DNA of 64,000 nucleotides from JANNUT01 sp046331425 (GCA_046331425.1 JAXLQU010000018.1:47537-111536); one strand, 5' to 3'. Counted from the first letter of the stretch, positions 34,364 through 43,362 are shown. Numbers and translations: made by a program. Notes: generated from the letters alone by a model not told the origin.

Positions 34364-35782
34364 CTATTGTCCCAGGTATCCCAATCCCTTCAAGGCATCT
34401 CGTGTTTCTTCTCCCAGCGTGACCTGAACAGGGGTGCCGATCCTGTCCGCCAGCGCGTTATCGCTCTGCCCGAAGCTCTCGAAACAAAATCTCAACTGCT
34501 GCTGTTGTGCATCGCTCGTGACCCCGAAGGCGGCGCCGGGTTGACGTTCCTGCGGGTCGCGCGTGAGGTTGTAGACCCGTTGAACTTTCGAATCGGTCAA
34601 GTGTTGGATCGTCATCAAGTCACCACAACGAATCGACCACAACCCCGTGCGCGACTCGGTGTAGATCGGCGTGGGCCCCGTCCAACTGCGCAGTGAGCGT
34701 CCCTGCACCGTGTCGGGTGGGGAGACCTGCGCGATCTCGTAGATTGCCCGCGTTACGTCGATCGTCTGCACGGGAGAGCGAGACCGCCCGGGAACGGTTC
34801 GCTGCGACTTGATGAACAGTGCGATCCTGGCTTGCTCGCCAAAGACCGACGTGCCGTGACCCAACCCGCCATGCTCCATGAACTCCTCACCGTGATCCGA
34901 GAGGATGATCACGCTGCGCGGGCGCTTGCCCGCCGTTTCCCAGCGGGCGAGCAGCCGTTCGAGCAACGAGTCGAAGTAACGAATGTCGCCGTCGTACTGC
35001 CCAATGCTCCAGGCCAAGTCTTCAGGAGAGGGATCGGCTGGCCCGTTGTTGAACACGACCTTCCCGCGCACGTCCGGAGCGAACTGCTTGTCGAATGGAT
35101 CGGGCGGCGCATACGGGTTGTGCACGTCCATGAAGTGCACGTACGCCATGAGTGGGCGATCGCCCTCCAGCGGCCCTCGAGCGTCGAGTTCGCCGACGAC
35201 CTTGGCGACCATATCCGCTCCATCGCGACTGGAGGTTTCCCACCAGCCGGAGAAGCCTTGATTGAAGTGCAACAGATGCGTGATGTGCGGATTGCTCGAA
35301 AAACCCCAGGTGCGATATCCAGCGTCTCGCAAACTTTCGGCGATGGTGATGAACCCTTCGTGCAGTCCATCCGTAACCAAAGGCTGCGCGTCGGTCTCTT
35401 CGTTTTCGAGCTTGTCGACATGCCGCACGCGATGCACGGTGGGGCGCGCCCCCGTGAAGAGCGATGCCACCGCCATCCGCGTGTGGGTCGCATTGGTAAA
35501 GGCGTACTCATAGCGACGAGCCTGCTGCGCCCATCGATCGAGATACGGCGAGGTCGGCTTCCCGTAGCCGTAGCTGCCGAGATGATCGGGGCGAAGTGTA
35601 TCCACCAGCACGATCAAGATGTCGGGAGCCAGAGCTGATGGGGAGGCCTGCGGCTCCGGCCCCGGTATGGCGATCCAGGATGCCTCGGGGCGCGGCGGCT
35701 TGGAGCATCCAGTGACAAGCGCCAGCGTGGCCAGCACCAGCGCGCGGACAGCAACGAATCTGATCGATCGAGGTGAGCGCAT
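34364..35782 (-). CDS. sulfatase-fold lipoprotein with Thr at the nucleophile position
   Basis: Predicted 472 aa. Lipobox LVTGC with Cys26. The alkaline-phosphatase superfamily metal sites are visible: VLVDTLRPDHLGSYGYG (Asp61) and IILSDHGEEFMEHGGLGHG. The position of the formylglycine Cys/Ser of the CxPSR motif holds Thr101 (HTRMAVASLFTG), and the Pro and Arg of that motif are missing. So it is unlikely to be a formylglycine sulfatase; Thr is used by phosphoethanolamine- and phosphoglycerol-transferases. Anchored in the envelope. Confidence 0.8.
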   Translation of the reverse strand: MRSPRSIRFVAVRALVLATLALVTGCSKPPRPEASWIAIPGPEPQASPSALAPDILIVLVDTLRPDHLGSYGYGKPTSPYLDRWAQQARRYEYAFTNATHTRMAVASLFTGARPTVHRVRHVDKLENEETDAQPLVTDGLHEGFITIAESLRDAGYRTWGFSSNPHITHLLHFNQGFSGWWETSSRDGADMVAKVVGELDARGPLEGDRPLMAYVHFMDVHNPYAPPDPFDKQFAPDVRGKVVFNNGPADPSPEDLAWSIGQYDGDIRYFDSLLERLLARWETAGKRPRSVIILSDHGEEFMEHGGLGHGTSVFGEQARIALFIKSQRTVPGRSRSPVQTIDVTRAIYEIAQVSPPDTVQGRSLRSWTGPTPIYTESRTGLWSIRCGDLMTIQHLTDSKVQRVYNLTRDPQERQPGAAFGVTSDAQQQQLRFCFESFGQSDNALADRIGTPVQVTLGEETRDALKGLGYLGQ

Positions 35783-35883
35783 GACCGCGTATTGTTACCG
35801 GCGATTGCCCCTGCAGCATCGGGAAAAGCGGCCGGTCAACCAAACCGCCGTGTGGGCGTCTTGAGGTTTGGAGGCGATTCGAC

Positions 35884-36450
35884 GTGACCGGCGTCCAACT
35901 ACAGTCCGACAGCGTCTTGGTGGCCCGCTCGCGGGCCGGCGATCAAGACGCCTTTGGTCAACTGGTGGTTCGCTTTCAGCGGCCGTTGATGGCCCGAGCC
36001 TTGCGCAGCACGCGGAAACTGGAGGACGCCGACGATCTGGTCCAGGAGACATTCATGCGCGCCTGGCGCTCGCTCGGTAGTTTTCGCGATGACGAACGGT
36101 TCGGCGGCTGGTTGTTTCGAATACTCGCCAACCTGGCGGTCGATCGAGGCCGGATATTGGGGCGCGAGACTCCTGGTGGCGACTCGGTCGGGGCTGAACT
36201 GTGCGACACCGGACCCGATCCGGAAGAATCGTTGCTCGCCGAGGAACTCGCGCACGCGTTGCAAGCGGCACTCGACGCGCTGCCTCCGGGCCGTCAGCGC
36301 GAGATCTTCGAGCTGCGCTTTCGCCAGCACATGCCAGTTCACGAGATTGCAGAAAAGCTGGGACTGCACACCGGAACGGTGAAGGTTCACCTGTTCCGCG
36401 GTACGCGGGAACTGCGCCGTTCGCTGGGGCGCTTCGAGGGGGCCCGATGA
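35884..36450 (+). CDS. ECF sigma factor (RpoE type)
   Basis: Predicted 188 aa from a GTG at 35884. Sigma region 2 reads DADDLVQETFMRAWRSL and FGGWLFRILANLAVD; region 4 PPGRQREIFELRFRQHMPVHEIAEKLG and TGTVKVHLFRGTREL. It should direct RNA polymerase to stress-related promoters. Its last bases overlap the next gene, whose single-pass membrane product is the likely anti-sigma or regulator. Confidence 0.93.
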   Translation: MTGVQLQSDSVLVARSRAGDQDAFGQLVVRFQRPLMARALRSTRKLEDADDLVQETFMRAWRSLGSFRDDERFGGWLFRILANLAVDRGRILGRETPGGDSVGAELCDTGPDPEESLLAEELAHALQAALDALPPGRQREIFELRFRQHMPVHEIAEKLGLHTGTVKVHLFRGTRELRRSLGRFEGAR

Positions 36451-36989
36451 AAGACAGGCGGGATTCTCGCCGCGCCGCCGACGCGTTCTTCGCGCGCCAA
36501 CATCGTGAGATCGCCAAGCAGATCGAGTTGGAACACCAACTCGACGCCTTTCTCGCGCGACAGCAACGCGAGATCATGACGCGCATCGCCGACGACAACG
36601 AGAGCCAACCGTTCTTCGAGCGACAGGCCGAGGAACTGCGTCATCGGATTGCTGCCGAGTCGAGGCGAGATGGCTTCCGCCGCCTGGCACTGACCGTCGC
36701 GGCCGCCTGCCTGCTGTGCGTGATCGGATTGGGCGCCTGGAAGACCACAGCCCCACCTCTGCAGAGCAGCCGCGTGGCCGATGCGTGGCTCAGTGAATGG
36801 CCGATTCCAGGCGTCGATGACATCGGCGATGACCCACTCGGCCCATTCGGTGAGTGGGAAGAATCGCCAACCCGCGAGGATGAAGCGCTCCCGTTCGACG
36901 ACCCGTTGTTACCGCCCTCCGATGAACTCAGCCGCCTTTCGGAGCCGTACTCCGTTGACGATTCACTCGACGCACAATCGCGCTCGTGA
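36447..36989 (+). CDS. single-pass membrane protein with three 21-residue repeats (putative anti-sigma factor)
   Basis: Predicted 180 aa. The N-terminal, probably cytoplasmic part carries three 21-aa repeats at 11-31, 32-52 and 53-73 (FFARQHREI, FLARQQREI, FFERQAEEL), each likely an amphipathic helix; a TM helix spans about 79-98, then an acidic, proline-rich tail of about 80 residues. It lacks the zinc-binding HxxxCxxC of ZAS anti-sigma domains. Position directly after the sigma gene with ATGA overlap argues for an anti-sigma role, but the domain is new to me. Confidence 0.6.
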   Translation: MKDRRDSRRAADAFFARQHREIAKQIELEHQLDAFLARQQREIMTRIADDNESQPFFERQAEELRHRIAAESRRDGFRRLALTVAAACLLCVIGLGAWKTTAPPLQSSRVADAWLSEWPIPGVDDIGDDPLGPFGEWEESPTREDEALPFDDPLLPPSDELSRLSEPYSVDDSLDAQSRS

Positions 36990-37000
36990 GGACTCTGACC

Positions 37001-37477
37001 ATGAAGCTCAAATTTCGAATCGCAACCGTTTGCTTCTTTCTCACCGTTGCAGGGCTGAGCCTGGCAGCCGCACAACAGCCGGTTCCGGCCGACGAAAACG
37101 GGGGGTTCGAAGGGCGTTGGTGGGCCAGCCCTCGCGCCCAGGCGCGCCTCGGGCTGAGCGCCGAACAGACGAAGCAGATCGAAGAGTTGACCTACCAGAG
37201 CGGGCAGCGATTGATCGACTGCGGCGCCGCGCTGAGCAAAGCGCGTCTTGAACTCGCGCGACTGCTCCAATCCGACACACTGAGCGAGAGCGCCATCGAT
37301 CGCGCCGTCGAACGCGTCGTCGAGGCGCAGACTGCTGTGTTCCGAGAAGAGACAAAGACGCGCGCGGCCGTGGCGCAGGCGCTGACTCGCGAGCAGAGAG
37401 TGGAGTTGATGTCGTGGTTCGAGCGCCGCGCACGGCCGCTGCTGCGCCCAGGACTCGGGGGATTGCGACGTCGCTAG
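37001..37477 (+). CDS. Spy/CpxP-like periplasmic protein
   Basis: Predicted 158 aa from ATG 37001 (GAGGA 8 bases upstream); a GTG at 36986 overlapping the previous gene is possible. Signal peptide to about residue 23-24, then a helical protein with two LTxxQ-like sites: LGLSAEQTKQI near 50 and LTREQRVELM near 138. Spy/CpxP/CnrX proteins are periplasmic chaperones or metal sensors. Third gene of the sigma cassette; by analogy with cnrYXH it may be the sensor. Confidence 0.72.
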   Translation: MKLKFRIATVCFFLTVAGLSLAAAQQPVPADENGGFEGRWWASPRAQARLGLSAEQTKQIEELTYQSGQRLIDCGAALSKARLELARLLQSDTLSESAIDRAVERVVEAQTAVFREETKTRAAVAQALTREQRVELMSWFERRARPLLRPGLGGLRRR

Positions 37478-37564
37478 CAGGCCTGTTCACCAAAAACCAT
37501 TGAAAACCGGTGGACTATCTCGGTTTGACGACGCCATCTTGCCTGTCGGAGGTAGTGACACACT

Positions 37565-38425
37565 GTGTCTGCGCAAGCGACATCGGCCCCGCACAGTCTC
37601 GAAGAGTTGAGGCGCATCTTCGATGCCCGACTCGAGAGCGGGGATCTCGAATTGCCCGTGCTCCCTGAAGCGGCCGAGCGAGTCGTCAACGCGACGCGCG
37701 ACGAGACCATCGATGTTCGCAAGCTCGCCGCGCTGGTGACACGCGATCAGTCGATGGCGGCACACGTGCTGCGCATGGCCAACTCGGCGCTCTTCAACAC
37801 GGGTACACCGATCGTTTCGTTGCAACAGGCTGTCGCACGGTTGGGGATGGACCGGATCCGTCAGATTTCACTGCAGGTTGCCTGTCAGGGTTCCGTGTTC
37901 TTCGTACCGGGGCGAATGCTCGAGGTTCGTGCGCTGTTTCGTGAAGCACTCGGAGCAGCATTCCTGACAGCCGAGATCGCCCGAATGCGGCGTCGCAACG
38001 TCGAGGAAGCGTATCTATGCGGCCTGTTCCACGCGGTCGGGCGGCCGGTGCTGCTGCAACTACTCTGCAAGATCGAGAAGCAATCAGGGGTCTTGATCGA
38101 GCCGAAGCTGAACTCGACGATTCTCCAAGAGTTTCACACCCGAACCGGCGCAAAACTGATTCAGCAATGGGGGCTATCGAGTACGTTGCAAACCTCCGTG
38201 CTGTGGCACGAGAACCCTGAAGCCGCGCCCGAACCCAACGATGGCGCGATGATGACGAACCTCGGTGCCGCACTGTCGCAGTTTGCACTGGGTCGCGGTC
38301 AATGGAGTGAACCTCAGATTCGAGTTCACACGATGATCGCCCCGCTGAATCTCTACCCCGAGGATGTCGACATGCTATTGGTTCACTGCGATGCGATCGA
38401 CAGCCTCGTTCACGACCTGAGCTGA
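37565..38425 (+). CDS. HDOD domain signalling protein
   Basis: Predicted 286 aa from GTG 37565. HDOD signature LPVLPEAAERVVNATRDETI, then RDQSMAAHVLRMANSALFN and AVARLGMDRIRQISLQ; this is the HD-like fold without the HD metal pair. HDOD proteins act in cyclic-di-GMP and stress signalling and in motility regulation. It is followed by sthA after 3 bases; the two may be co-transcribed. Confidence 0.88.
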   Translation: MSAQATSAPHSLEELRRIFDARLESGDLELPVLPEAAERVVNATRDETIDVRKLAALVTRDQSMAAHVLRMANSALFNTGTPIVSLQQAVARLGMDRIRQISLQVACQGSVFFVPGRMLEVRALFREALGAAFLTAEIARMRRRNVEEAYLCGLFHAVGRPVLLQLLCKIEKQSGVLIEPKLNSTILQEFHTRTGAKLIQQWGLSSTLQTSVLWHENPEAAPEPNDGAMMTNLGAALSQFALGRGQWSEPQIRVHTMIAPLNLYPEDVDMLLVHCDAIDSLVHDLS

Positions 38426-38428
38426 ACC

Positions 38429-39856
38429 ATGTTGAGCCAGACTCATGAGTTTCAGGTAGTGGTGCTGGGCACCGGCCCCGCCGGTCAGAAGGCGGCCATT
38501 CAAGCTGCCAAACAGGGACGACAGGTTGCGATCGTCGAAATGCAGACTCACGCGGGCGGCGCTTGCGTGCAGTACGGCACAATCCCTTCCAAAACGTTGC
38601 GTGAGGCGGCACTGGCACTGTTGGCGTTCAAGCGACGATCGGCCGGCTGTTATCAGGTCGAAGCCCGCGAAGAGTTGAAGATCCAGAGCCTGATGAAACG
38701 CCTCGACCAGGTGGTGAGCGCTCACCAAGCAACCAGCCGCGATCAACTCGGGCGCAATGGCGTGACGCTGTTTCATGGTCGCGGCCGGTTCATCGATCCA
38801 CGCACGATCGAGATCGTGCAGGCCGGCGGCCGGTGTTTGCACCTGCGCAGCGACCTGGTGGTGATCGCGACCGGCTCGCGTCCGCGCACACCCGACGGGA
38901 TACCGGTCGATCACACCCAAGTGCTGGATAGCGACTCGATTCTTTCGTTGAACTACCTGCCGGAGTCACTGACGGTGCTCGGTTCCGGAGTGATCGCCTG
39001 CGAGTATGCGTCGATCTTCGCCACGCTCGGCGTGAAGGTCACTATCGCCGACAGCGCGTCGCGGCCGCTGGCGTTCATCGATCCCGAGTTGTCGGGGCGA
39101 TTCGCCGATTCGTTTGCAGCCTCGGGCGGAACGTTCCTTGGCAATCGAAAGTACAAGAGCGTCGAGCCCGACGGTGTCGCAACGGTAACGGTGCGCTTCG
39201 ACGATGGAAGCGCCGTGACCAGCGAGAAGCTGTTCGTTGCACTGGGACGCCTGGCGAATGTCCAAGATCTGCGATTGGACGTTGCCGGCGTAAGGACCAC
39301 ACCGCGAGGGCATATCGAGGTCGACGAGAATCTCCGCACCTCGGCGCAGCATATTTACGCGGCGGGAGATGTGATCGGGCCGCCGGCGCTGGCCGCCAGT
39401 TCTATGGAGCAGGGGCGACGCGCCATCTGCCACGCTCTGGGGCTGCCGCTGGGGAACTCGCCTGAAATGATCCCGATCGGGATCTACACCATCCCCGAGA
39501 TCTCCAGCGTCGGATTGAGCGAGGCCGATGCACGGCAACGCTTCGGCGACGTGTTGATCGGCCGCGCGCCCTTCTGCGAGGTTGCGCGCGGACAGATCGC
39601 AGGGATCGAAGACGGATTTCTAAAGCTGATTACCGATCCCGTGGGCCGCCGATTGCTGGGCGTGCACATCGTCGGGGAAGGCGCCGCCGACCTCATCTCT
39701 GTCGGTCAGATGGCGCTCTTGGCTGGATTCGAAGTCGATGCCTTCGTCGACAACATCTTCAACTTCCCGACGCTCACCGAGGGGTATCGCGTGGCGGCAC
39801 TCGACGTCGTCAGGCAGCGCGTTCGGCTCGCAGCTGGTGTGTTGACGACCGCGTAG
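38429..39856 (+). CDS. sthA: soluble pyridine nucleotide transhydrogenase
   Basis: Predicted 475 aa, a flavoprotein disulfide-reductase relative. FAD site GTGPAG at 14-19, NAD(P) site TVLGSGVIACEYASIF, and a C-terminal dimer domain. The redox pair of dihydrolipoamide dehydrogenase is broken: Cys46 is kept but the second Cys is Thr51 (CVQYGTIPSK), as in SthA. It exchanges reducing equivalents between NADPH and NADH. Confidence 0.85.
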   Translation: MLSQTHEFQVVVLGTGPAGQKAAIQAAKQGRQVAIVEMQTHAGGACVQYGTIPSKTLREAALALLAFKRRSAGCYQVEAREELKIQSLMKRLDQVVSAHQATSRDQLGRNGVTLFHGRGRFIDPRTIEIVQAGGRCLHLRSDLVVIATGSRPRTPDGIPVDHTQVLDSDSILSLNYLPESLTVLGSGVIACEYASIFATLGVKVTIADSASRPLAFIDPELSGRFADSFAASGGTFLGNRKYKSVEPDGVATVTVRFDDGSAVTSEKLFVALGRLANVQDLRLDVAGVRTTPRGHIEVDENLRTSAQHIYAAGDVIGPPALAASSMEQGRRAICHALGLPLGNSPEMIPIGIYTIPEISSVGLSEADARQRFGDVLIGRAPFCEVARGQIAGIEDGFLKLITDPVGRRLLGVHIVGEGAADLISVGQMALLAGFEVDAFVDNIFNFPTLTEGYRVAALDVVRQRVRLAAGVLTTA

Positions 39857-39874
39857 CGCGTGCGTTTCAGCTCG

Positions 39875-40561
39875 TCACGGATTCTTCGGGTCGGCTTCTT
39901 TCGCAACCACCGGCGGCCGGTCGGCCTCTGGAATCGTCGGCGCGGCAACCGGAGCGAGTGCCGCGATTTGCGGAAGATCGATCTGCCGCGCTAGCTCGGC
40001 CAGCGCTTCTCCACTCACGCGGTCGCCCATCGCAATCAATCTCAGCCGCGGGCTGACGCGAACTTGCAGCACGCCACGATCACCTGTGTTGACGAGTACC
40101 GCCGCGAAGCCTCGAACCTCCAGACCCTTCTTGTCATAGGCATCGCCGCGCTCCGAGAATCCGATCGCCGGGATCTCCATGAACGGATCGCCCTGTTGGG
40201 GAAAGCCGGCCGAATCGATCAGTCGCAGACTGAAGGCGCGGCCATCGCTGCTCGCGAAGTCGGCTGTGACGTCGCTCATCGAGGCCGGGCCGATCGGCAT
40301 TAGCCGCGCTTCGATCTGAGAGCGCGAGAACCGATCGAGCTTGTTGGGGATCATCCGCTTGAGCGCTTCGGGCGAGACCGGTTGTGTTCGCGCTGCGAAC
40401 TTCACTGCCGGCGCGCCGCTCAGGTCGTTGAGGTGTAGTTGCGGCTTGATCTGCTGATCTTCTTCTCCGGCGTTGGTACGACGCTTTGCCTCCTCGGCAT
40501 GCAGCGTCGAGACGGCTAGCAAGAGCATCAAGGGTGTCGCGATTCCAAGCTTCCTGTTCAT
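39875..40561 (-). CDS. secreted protein of unknown function
   Basis: Predicted 228 aa. Signal peptide to about residue 21-22 (LLLAVSTLHA). The mature part has a charged start (EEAKRRTNAGEEDQQ), a beta-rich middle (AFSLRLIDSAGFPQQGDP, LEVRGFAAVLVNTGDRGVLQVRV) and a Pro/Ala tail. No family recognised. It follows the TMTC-like gene by 33 bases on the same strand. Confidence 0.6.
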   Translation of the reverse strand: MNRKLGIATPLMLLLAVSTLHAEEAKRRTNAGEEDQQIKPQLHLNDLSGAPAVKFAARTQPVSPEALKRMIPNKLDRFSRSQIEARLMPIGPASMSDVTADFASSDGRAFSLRLIDSAGFPQQGDPFMEIPAIGFSERGDAYDKKGLEVRGFAAVLVNTGDRGVLQVRVSPRLRLIAMGDRVSGEALAELARQIDLPQIAALAPVAAPTIPEADRPPVVAKEADPKNP

Positions 40562-40594
40562 GATCTCTCCGTGGTGTTCAGCTCGTCTCTTGCC

Positions 40595-42823
40595 TCAGGG
40601 TCGAGCCGCCATTGTTACGCGCATCGCTTCGCTGAGAAGCTGTCGCGCTGGAAGATTGTCGGGACTGCGATCCACTCCAGCCTTGAGGTATTTCACCGCT
40701 TCAGCCGGTCGTCCGGCCAAAAACAACTCACGACCCAAGTTGAGCATGGTCGAGACACTTGCGGGCCGGGCCAACAACATTTGTTGAAATACCTCCGCTG
40801 CCGCGGCGTGCTGGTTGTTCTGACTCAAACCAACCGCCTGCGATTGAAGCTTGTTGAGCAACTCAGGGTCGGACTGCAGCGCCAGCGCGAACGCGTTGTC
40901 CGCCTCGGCGCGTTGATTCGCACTCGCCAAAATCAAGCCCCCCAGGAAATACCCTTCAGACGGCAGTTTGGCCACCTCAATCGCACGTTTTGCCTGCTGA
41001 GCCGCGTCCGCAACATTCCCTTCCTGCATCCGCACCTGGGCCAATTTCATCAGCGCGTTGGCAAGTACGAGCCCGATGCGGTCATCCTGCGGCGCCAGCT
41101 CTGCCGCCCTCGTCAGAGAGCGGACGGCAGCTTCGAAGCGCCGTGATCCCAGCTCCGTGCGCCCTAACCCGAACCAAAGCGGCGCCAGGTCCTGCGGCGA
41201 TAACTCGAGCGCCTTGCGCCAGGCATCGGCCGCCTGCTTGAAGCGCTTTGCGCGTTCGTCAGGCGCGATGCCGGGAAACTCGGCCCATTGTTCCAGCGCC
41301 ACACCGTAGTTTTTCCAGACGAAGGCGCGGCGCGGCTCGACCGCGAGCGCGCGCTCGAAGACATCCTTGGCCTCCAGCGTCCGCTTGTGGGAATCCTCCA
41401 ACAGCGTCTGCTCGCGAGCCGCATCGCCTTTGAGAGCTGCCTCTCGGGCCTGTTGCTCGACCTCGAGTCCACTGGCGCCGACAGCCAATCCCAACTCGAC
41501 CAAGGCCTGAGCGGAGGTCGGGTAGTGGACCAACGCGCTTCTGGCCAGGCTCTCGGTGGAGCGCCAGTCGTCGACGCGGAGCATCGTGGAAATACCGAAG
41601 ACGAATACGAGTGCAAAGACCGCATACCGTGCGTAGTCGTGAAGACGCGCCGGCCAAGCTTCCAGACGCGAGGCCAAAACCAATACGGCGCCAGCGACCG
41701 GCGCATACAGAAACCGCTCGCCAAACAGCACTCCCGCGATGCTGACCAAGTTGAGCGCTGGCGCCAACGTCAGTACGAAAAGCAGCGAGCCGATTGCCGG
41801 CCATGGATCGCGACGGGTGTGTGCCTTCCACACGCTCCAGACCGCAAGCGCAGCGATCAGCAAGACTCCAAGCACGGTGCGCGGGTCGAACAAACCTTGC
41901 GACAACGGCAACGCGCCGACGCTGTAGAAGTAGTTCAGTGGCCACGGCCAAACGACGAGACGCGCTGCGGTGAGATAGGTCGACAGACCAGTGCCGATTC
42001 GAACGCTCAACGGCTGATCGAACAACGGCTGATCACCAACCGCGAGCATCGGCACTCCGCCCAGGCTGCCGGTGAGAACTAGGCGCAGCGCCAGATAGCC
42101 GGCCAGCACAGCGAACAAACCGAGCCATGTGCGCGTGCGCGCGTGGCGATGTGCGGTGGTGACGCGGCCGCTGGCGCTCATCGCCAGATCGAATCCGACG
42201 ATCACGAACGGGAACGCGACCGCGTACTCCTTGCAGAGCATCGCAGCGGCTACGAGCCCAATGATCCAGCGTGCGCGTTGCGGCTCATCGACGCAGAGTG
42301 CCGAGCGCAAGTGCAGCACCAGCGCGGCAAGCAATGCCACAGACGCCATCAGGTCGGCACGACCCACCAACGAGGCGACCGCTTCGCTCAACGCCGGATG
42401 CATCGCGAACAGCGCCGCAGATGGAACGACCCAGCGGCTGCCGGGCTTCCACGTCGCGATCATGGCGCCGACCAGCACCGTTCCGAGTGCATGGAGCAGC
42501 ATGTCGACGAGATGGAAGACTTGCGGCGTGTTGCCGAAAATCCGAGCCTGCAGCGCGTAGCTCAGGCTGACGAGCGGACGATACGATCCGGTCGACGCCG
42601 GATGATCGAGCGAGGTGCCCCAGAAATCGACCGCAAACACCTTCAGCAACGGACCATGCTGAACCGCCGGATTGTCGGCAATCGCGCGGAACGAATCGGC
42701 GATGAACGGTTTGGCAGGGAGTAGCAGATACGGCGCGACAGCCAGCAGTGCGAGCAGCAAGAGAGTGCTCGGCGCGAGTCCCCAGATCGTTCGACCCGGG
42801 TGCTTGGTCTGTGTCTCTTTCAT
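40595..42823 (-). CDS. TMTC-like multi-pass membrane protein with C-terminal TPRs
   Basis: Predicted 742 aa from ATG 42823. About 10-12 TM helices (1-430) carry a family-typical STGSYRPLVSLSYALQ near residue 70 and ALFAMHPALSEAVASLVGRADL near 135. The soluble C-terminus (about 450-742) consists of TPRs such as AFVWKNYGVALEQWAEF and AAEVFQQMLLARPASVSTML. Such proteins are related to O-mannosyltransferases of the GT-C class; glycan and substrate are unknown. A charged luminal acidic pair is expected near the first loop, and IADSF/VDFWGTSLDH would fit. Confidence 0.8.
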   Translation of the reverse strand: MKETQTKHPGRTIWGLAPSTLLLLALLAVAPYLLLPAKPFIADSFRAIADNPAVQHGPLLKVFAVDFWGTSLDHPASTGSYRPLVSLSYALQARIFGNTPQVFHLVDMLLHALGTVLVGAMIATWKPGSRWVVPSAALFAMHPALSEAVASLVGRADLMASVALLAALVLHLRSALCVDEPQRARWIIGLVAAAMLCKEYAVAFPFVIVGFDLAMSASGRVTTAHRHARTRTWLGLFAVLAGYLALRLVLTGSLGGVPMLAVGDQPLFDQPLSVRIGTGLSTYLTAARLVVWPWPLNYFYSVGALPLSQGLFDPRTVLGVLLIAALAVWSVWKAHTRRDPWPAIGSLLFVLTLAPALNLVSIAGVLFGERFLYAPVAGAVLVLASRLEAWPARLHDYARYAVFALVFVFGISTMLRVDDWRSTESLARSALVHYPTSAQALVELGLAVGASGLEVEQQAREAALKGDAAREQTLLEDSHKRTLEAKDVFERALAVEPRRAFVWKNYGVALEQWAEFPGIAPDERAKRFKQAADAWRKALELSPQDLAPLWFGLGRTELGSRRFEAAVRSLTRAAELAPQDDRIGLVLANALMKLAQVRMQEGNVADAAQQAKRAIEVAKLPSEGYFLGGLILASANQRAEADNAFALALQSDPELLNKLQSQAVGLSQNNQHAAAAEVFQQMLLARPASVSTMLNLGRELFLAGRPAEAVKYLKAGVDRSPDNLPARQLLSEAMRVTMAARP

Positions 42824-42960
42824 GGCGGCGCGACATCGTAGCGCGGAACATCGTATCGGCCACTTCCGTCTTGAACTCCTGCCCTGCGCGGTCCGCGGCG
42901 ACCAACATCGATCGGCCCGCGCATACGGGCCGGAAAACAGAGAAATGAGGTGAGCCACGC

Positions 42961-42989
42961 TTGAAGGCGAACGATCGCGGTGATACCAA
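42961..42989 (+). promoter_or_regulatory. candidate promoter of the histone-fold gene
   Basis: TTGAAG (42961-42966) and TACCAA (42984-42989) are spaced by 17 bases, a reasonable sigma-70 pair about 75 bases before the ATG. The -10 match is weak. The gap 42824-43062 otherwise holds no gene that I support. Confidence 0.35.
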
Positions 42990-43062
42990 TACCGCCGCTG
43001 TCGAGCACGCATCGAGACACTACGGTGTGCAGAAGCCAACACACACGGAGGATCCGGAGTCC

Positions 43063-43302
43063 ATGGCAAAGCAAGAGAAGGCCTCGAAAGGGGCCGCGAT
43101 GAGTGGCAAGCAAGCGAACACCAAAGAAGCGCTCGTCGTGGTGAGCAAGGTGAGGGCTGCACTCCGCAGCCACGATGTCAACGTAGCCTCCGATGCGGCC
43201 GAGGCGCTGAACGACATTTGTCATTGGTATGTCGAACAGGCTGCCCGTCGCGCCACCGCGAATGGTCGCAAGACCGTTCGCGCGCACGATTTCACGGTCT
43301 AA
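43063..43302 (+). CDS. bacterial histone-fold protein
   Basis: Predicted 79 aa. ATG at 43063 has GGAG just upstream; the frame is open back to 42961 but that part lacks a ribosome site. Residues about 23-77 form a singlet histone fold: helix 1 (EALVVVSKVRAALRS), helix 2 (SDAAEALNDICHWYVEQAARRAT), the Arg-Thr-type loop NGRKTV at 67-72, then a short last helix (AHDF). The pattern matches bacterial histones such as Bd0055 of Bdellovibrio and relatives in Leptospira and other lineages. Ahead of the fold is a basic tail (about 1-22, with Lys 3, 6, 9, 16 and 21). Archaeal and most bacterial histones lack such a tail. The function should be DNA compaction. Own terminator downstream. Confidence 0.85.
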   Translation: MAKQEKASKGAAMSGKQANTKEALVVVSKVRAALRSHDVNVASDAAEALNDICHWYVEQAARRATANGRKTVRAHDFTV

Positions 43303-43362
43303 GATGTTGCCCGTCGCGCGAGTGCAACGGCACGCGGGCGAGCGAGTTTCGGCGATACTCGG

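Noticed and set aside
41288..42082. 264-aa plus-strand open frame
   Set aside because: Antisense of the TMTC-like gene; composition is Gln/Arg-rich with no recognisable domain.
42961..43062. 34-residue extension of the histone-fold protein
   Set aside because: The TTG start has no ribosome site, whereas ATG 43063 has GGAG immediately upstream; the extension also contains the candidate promoter.
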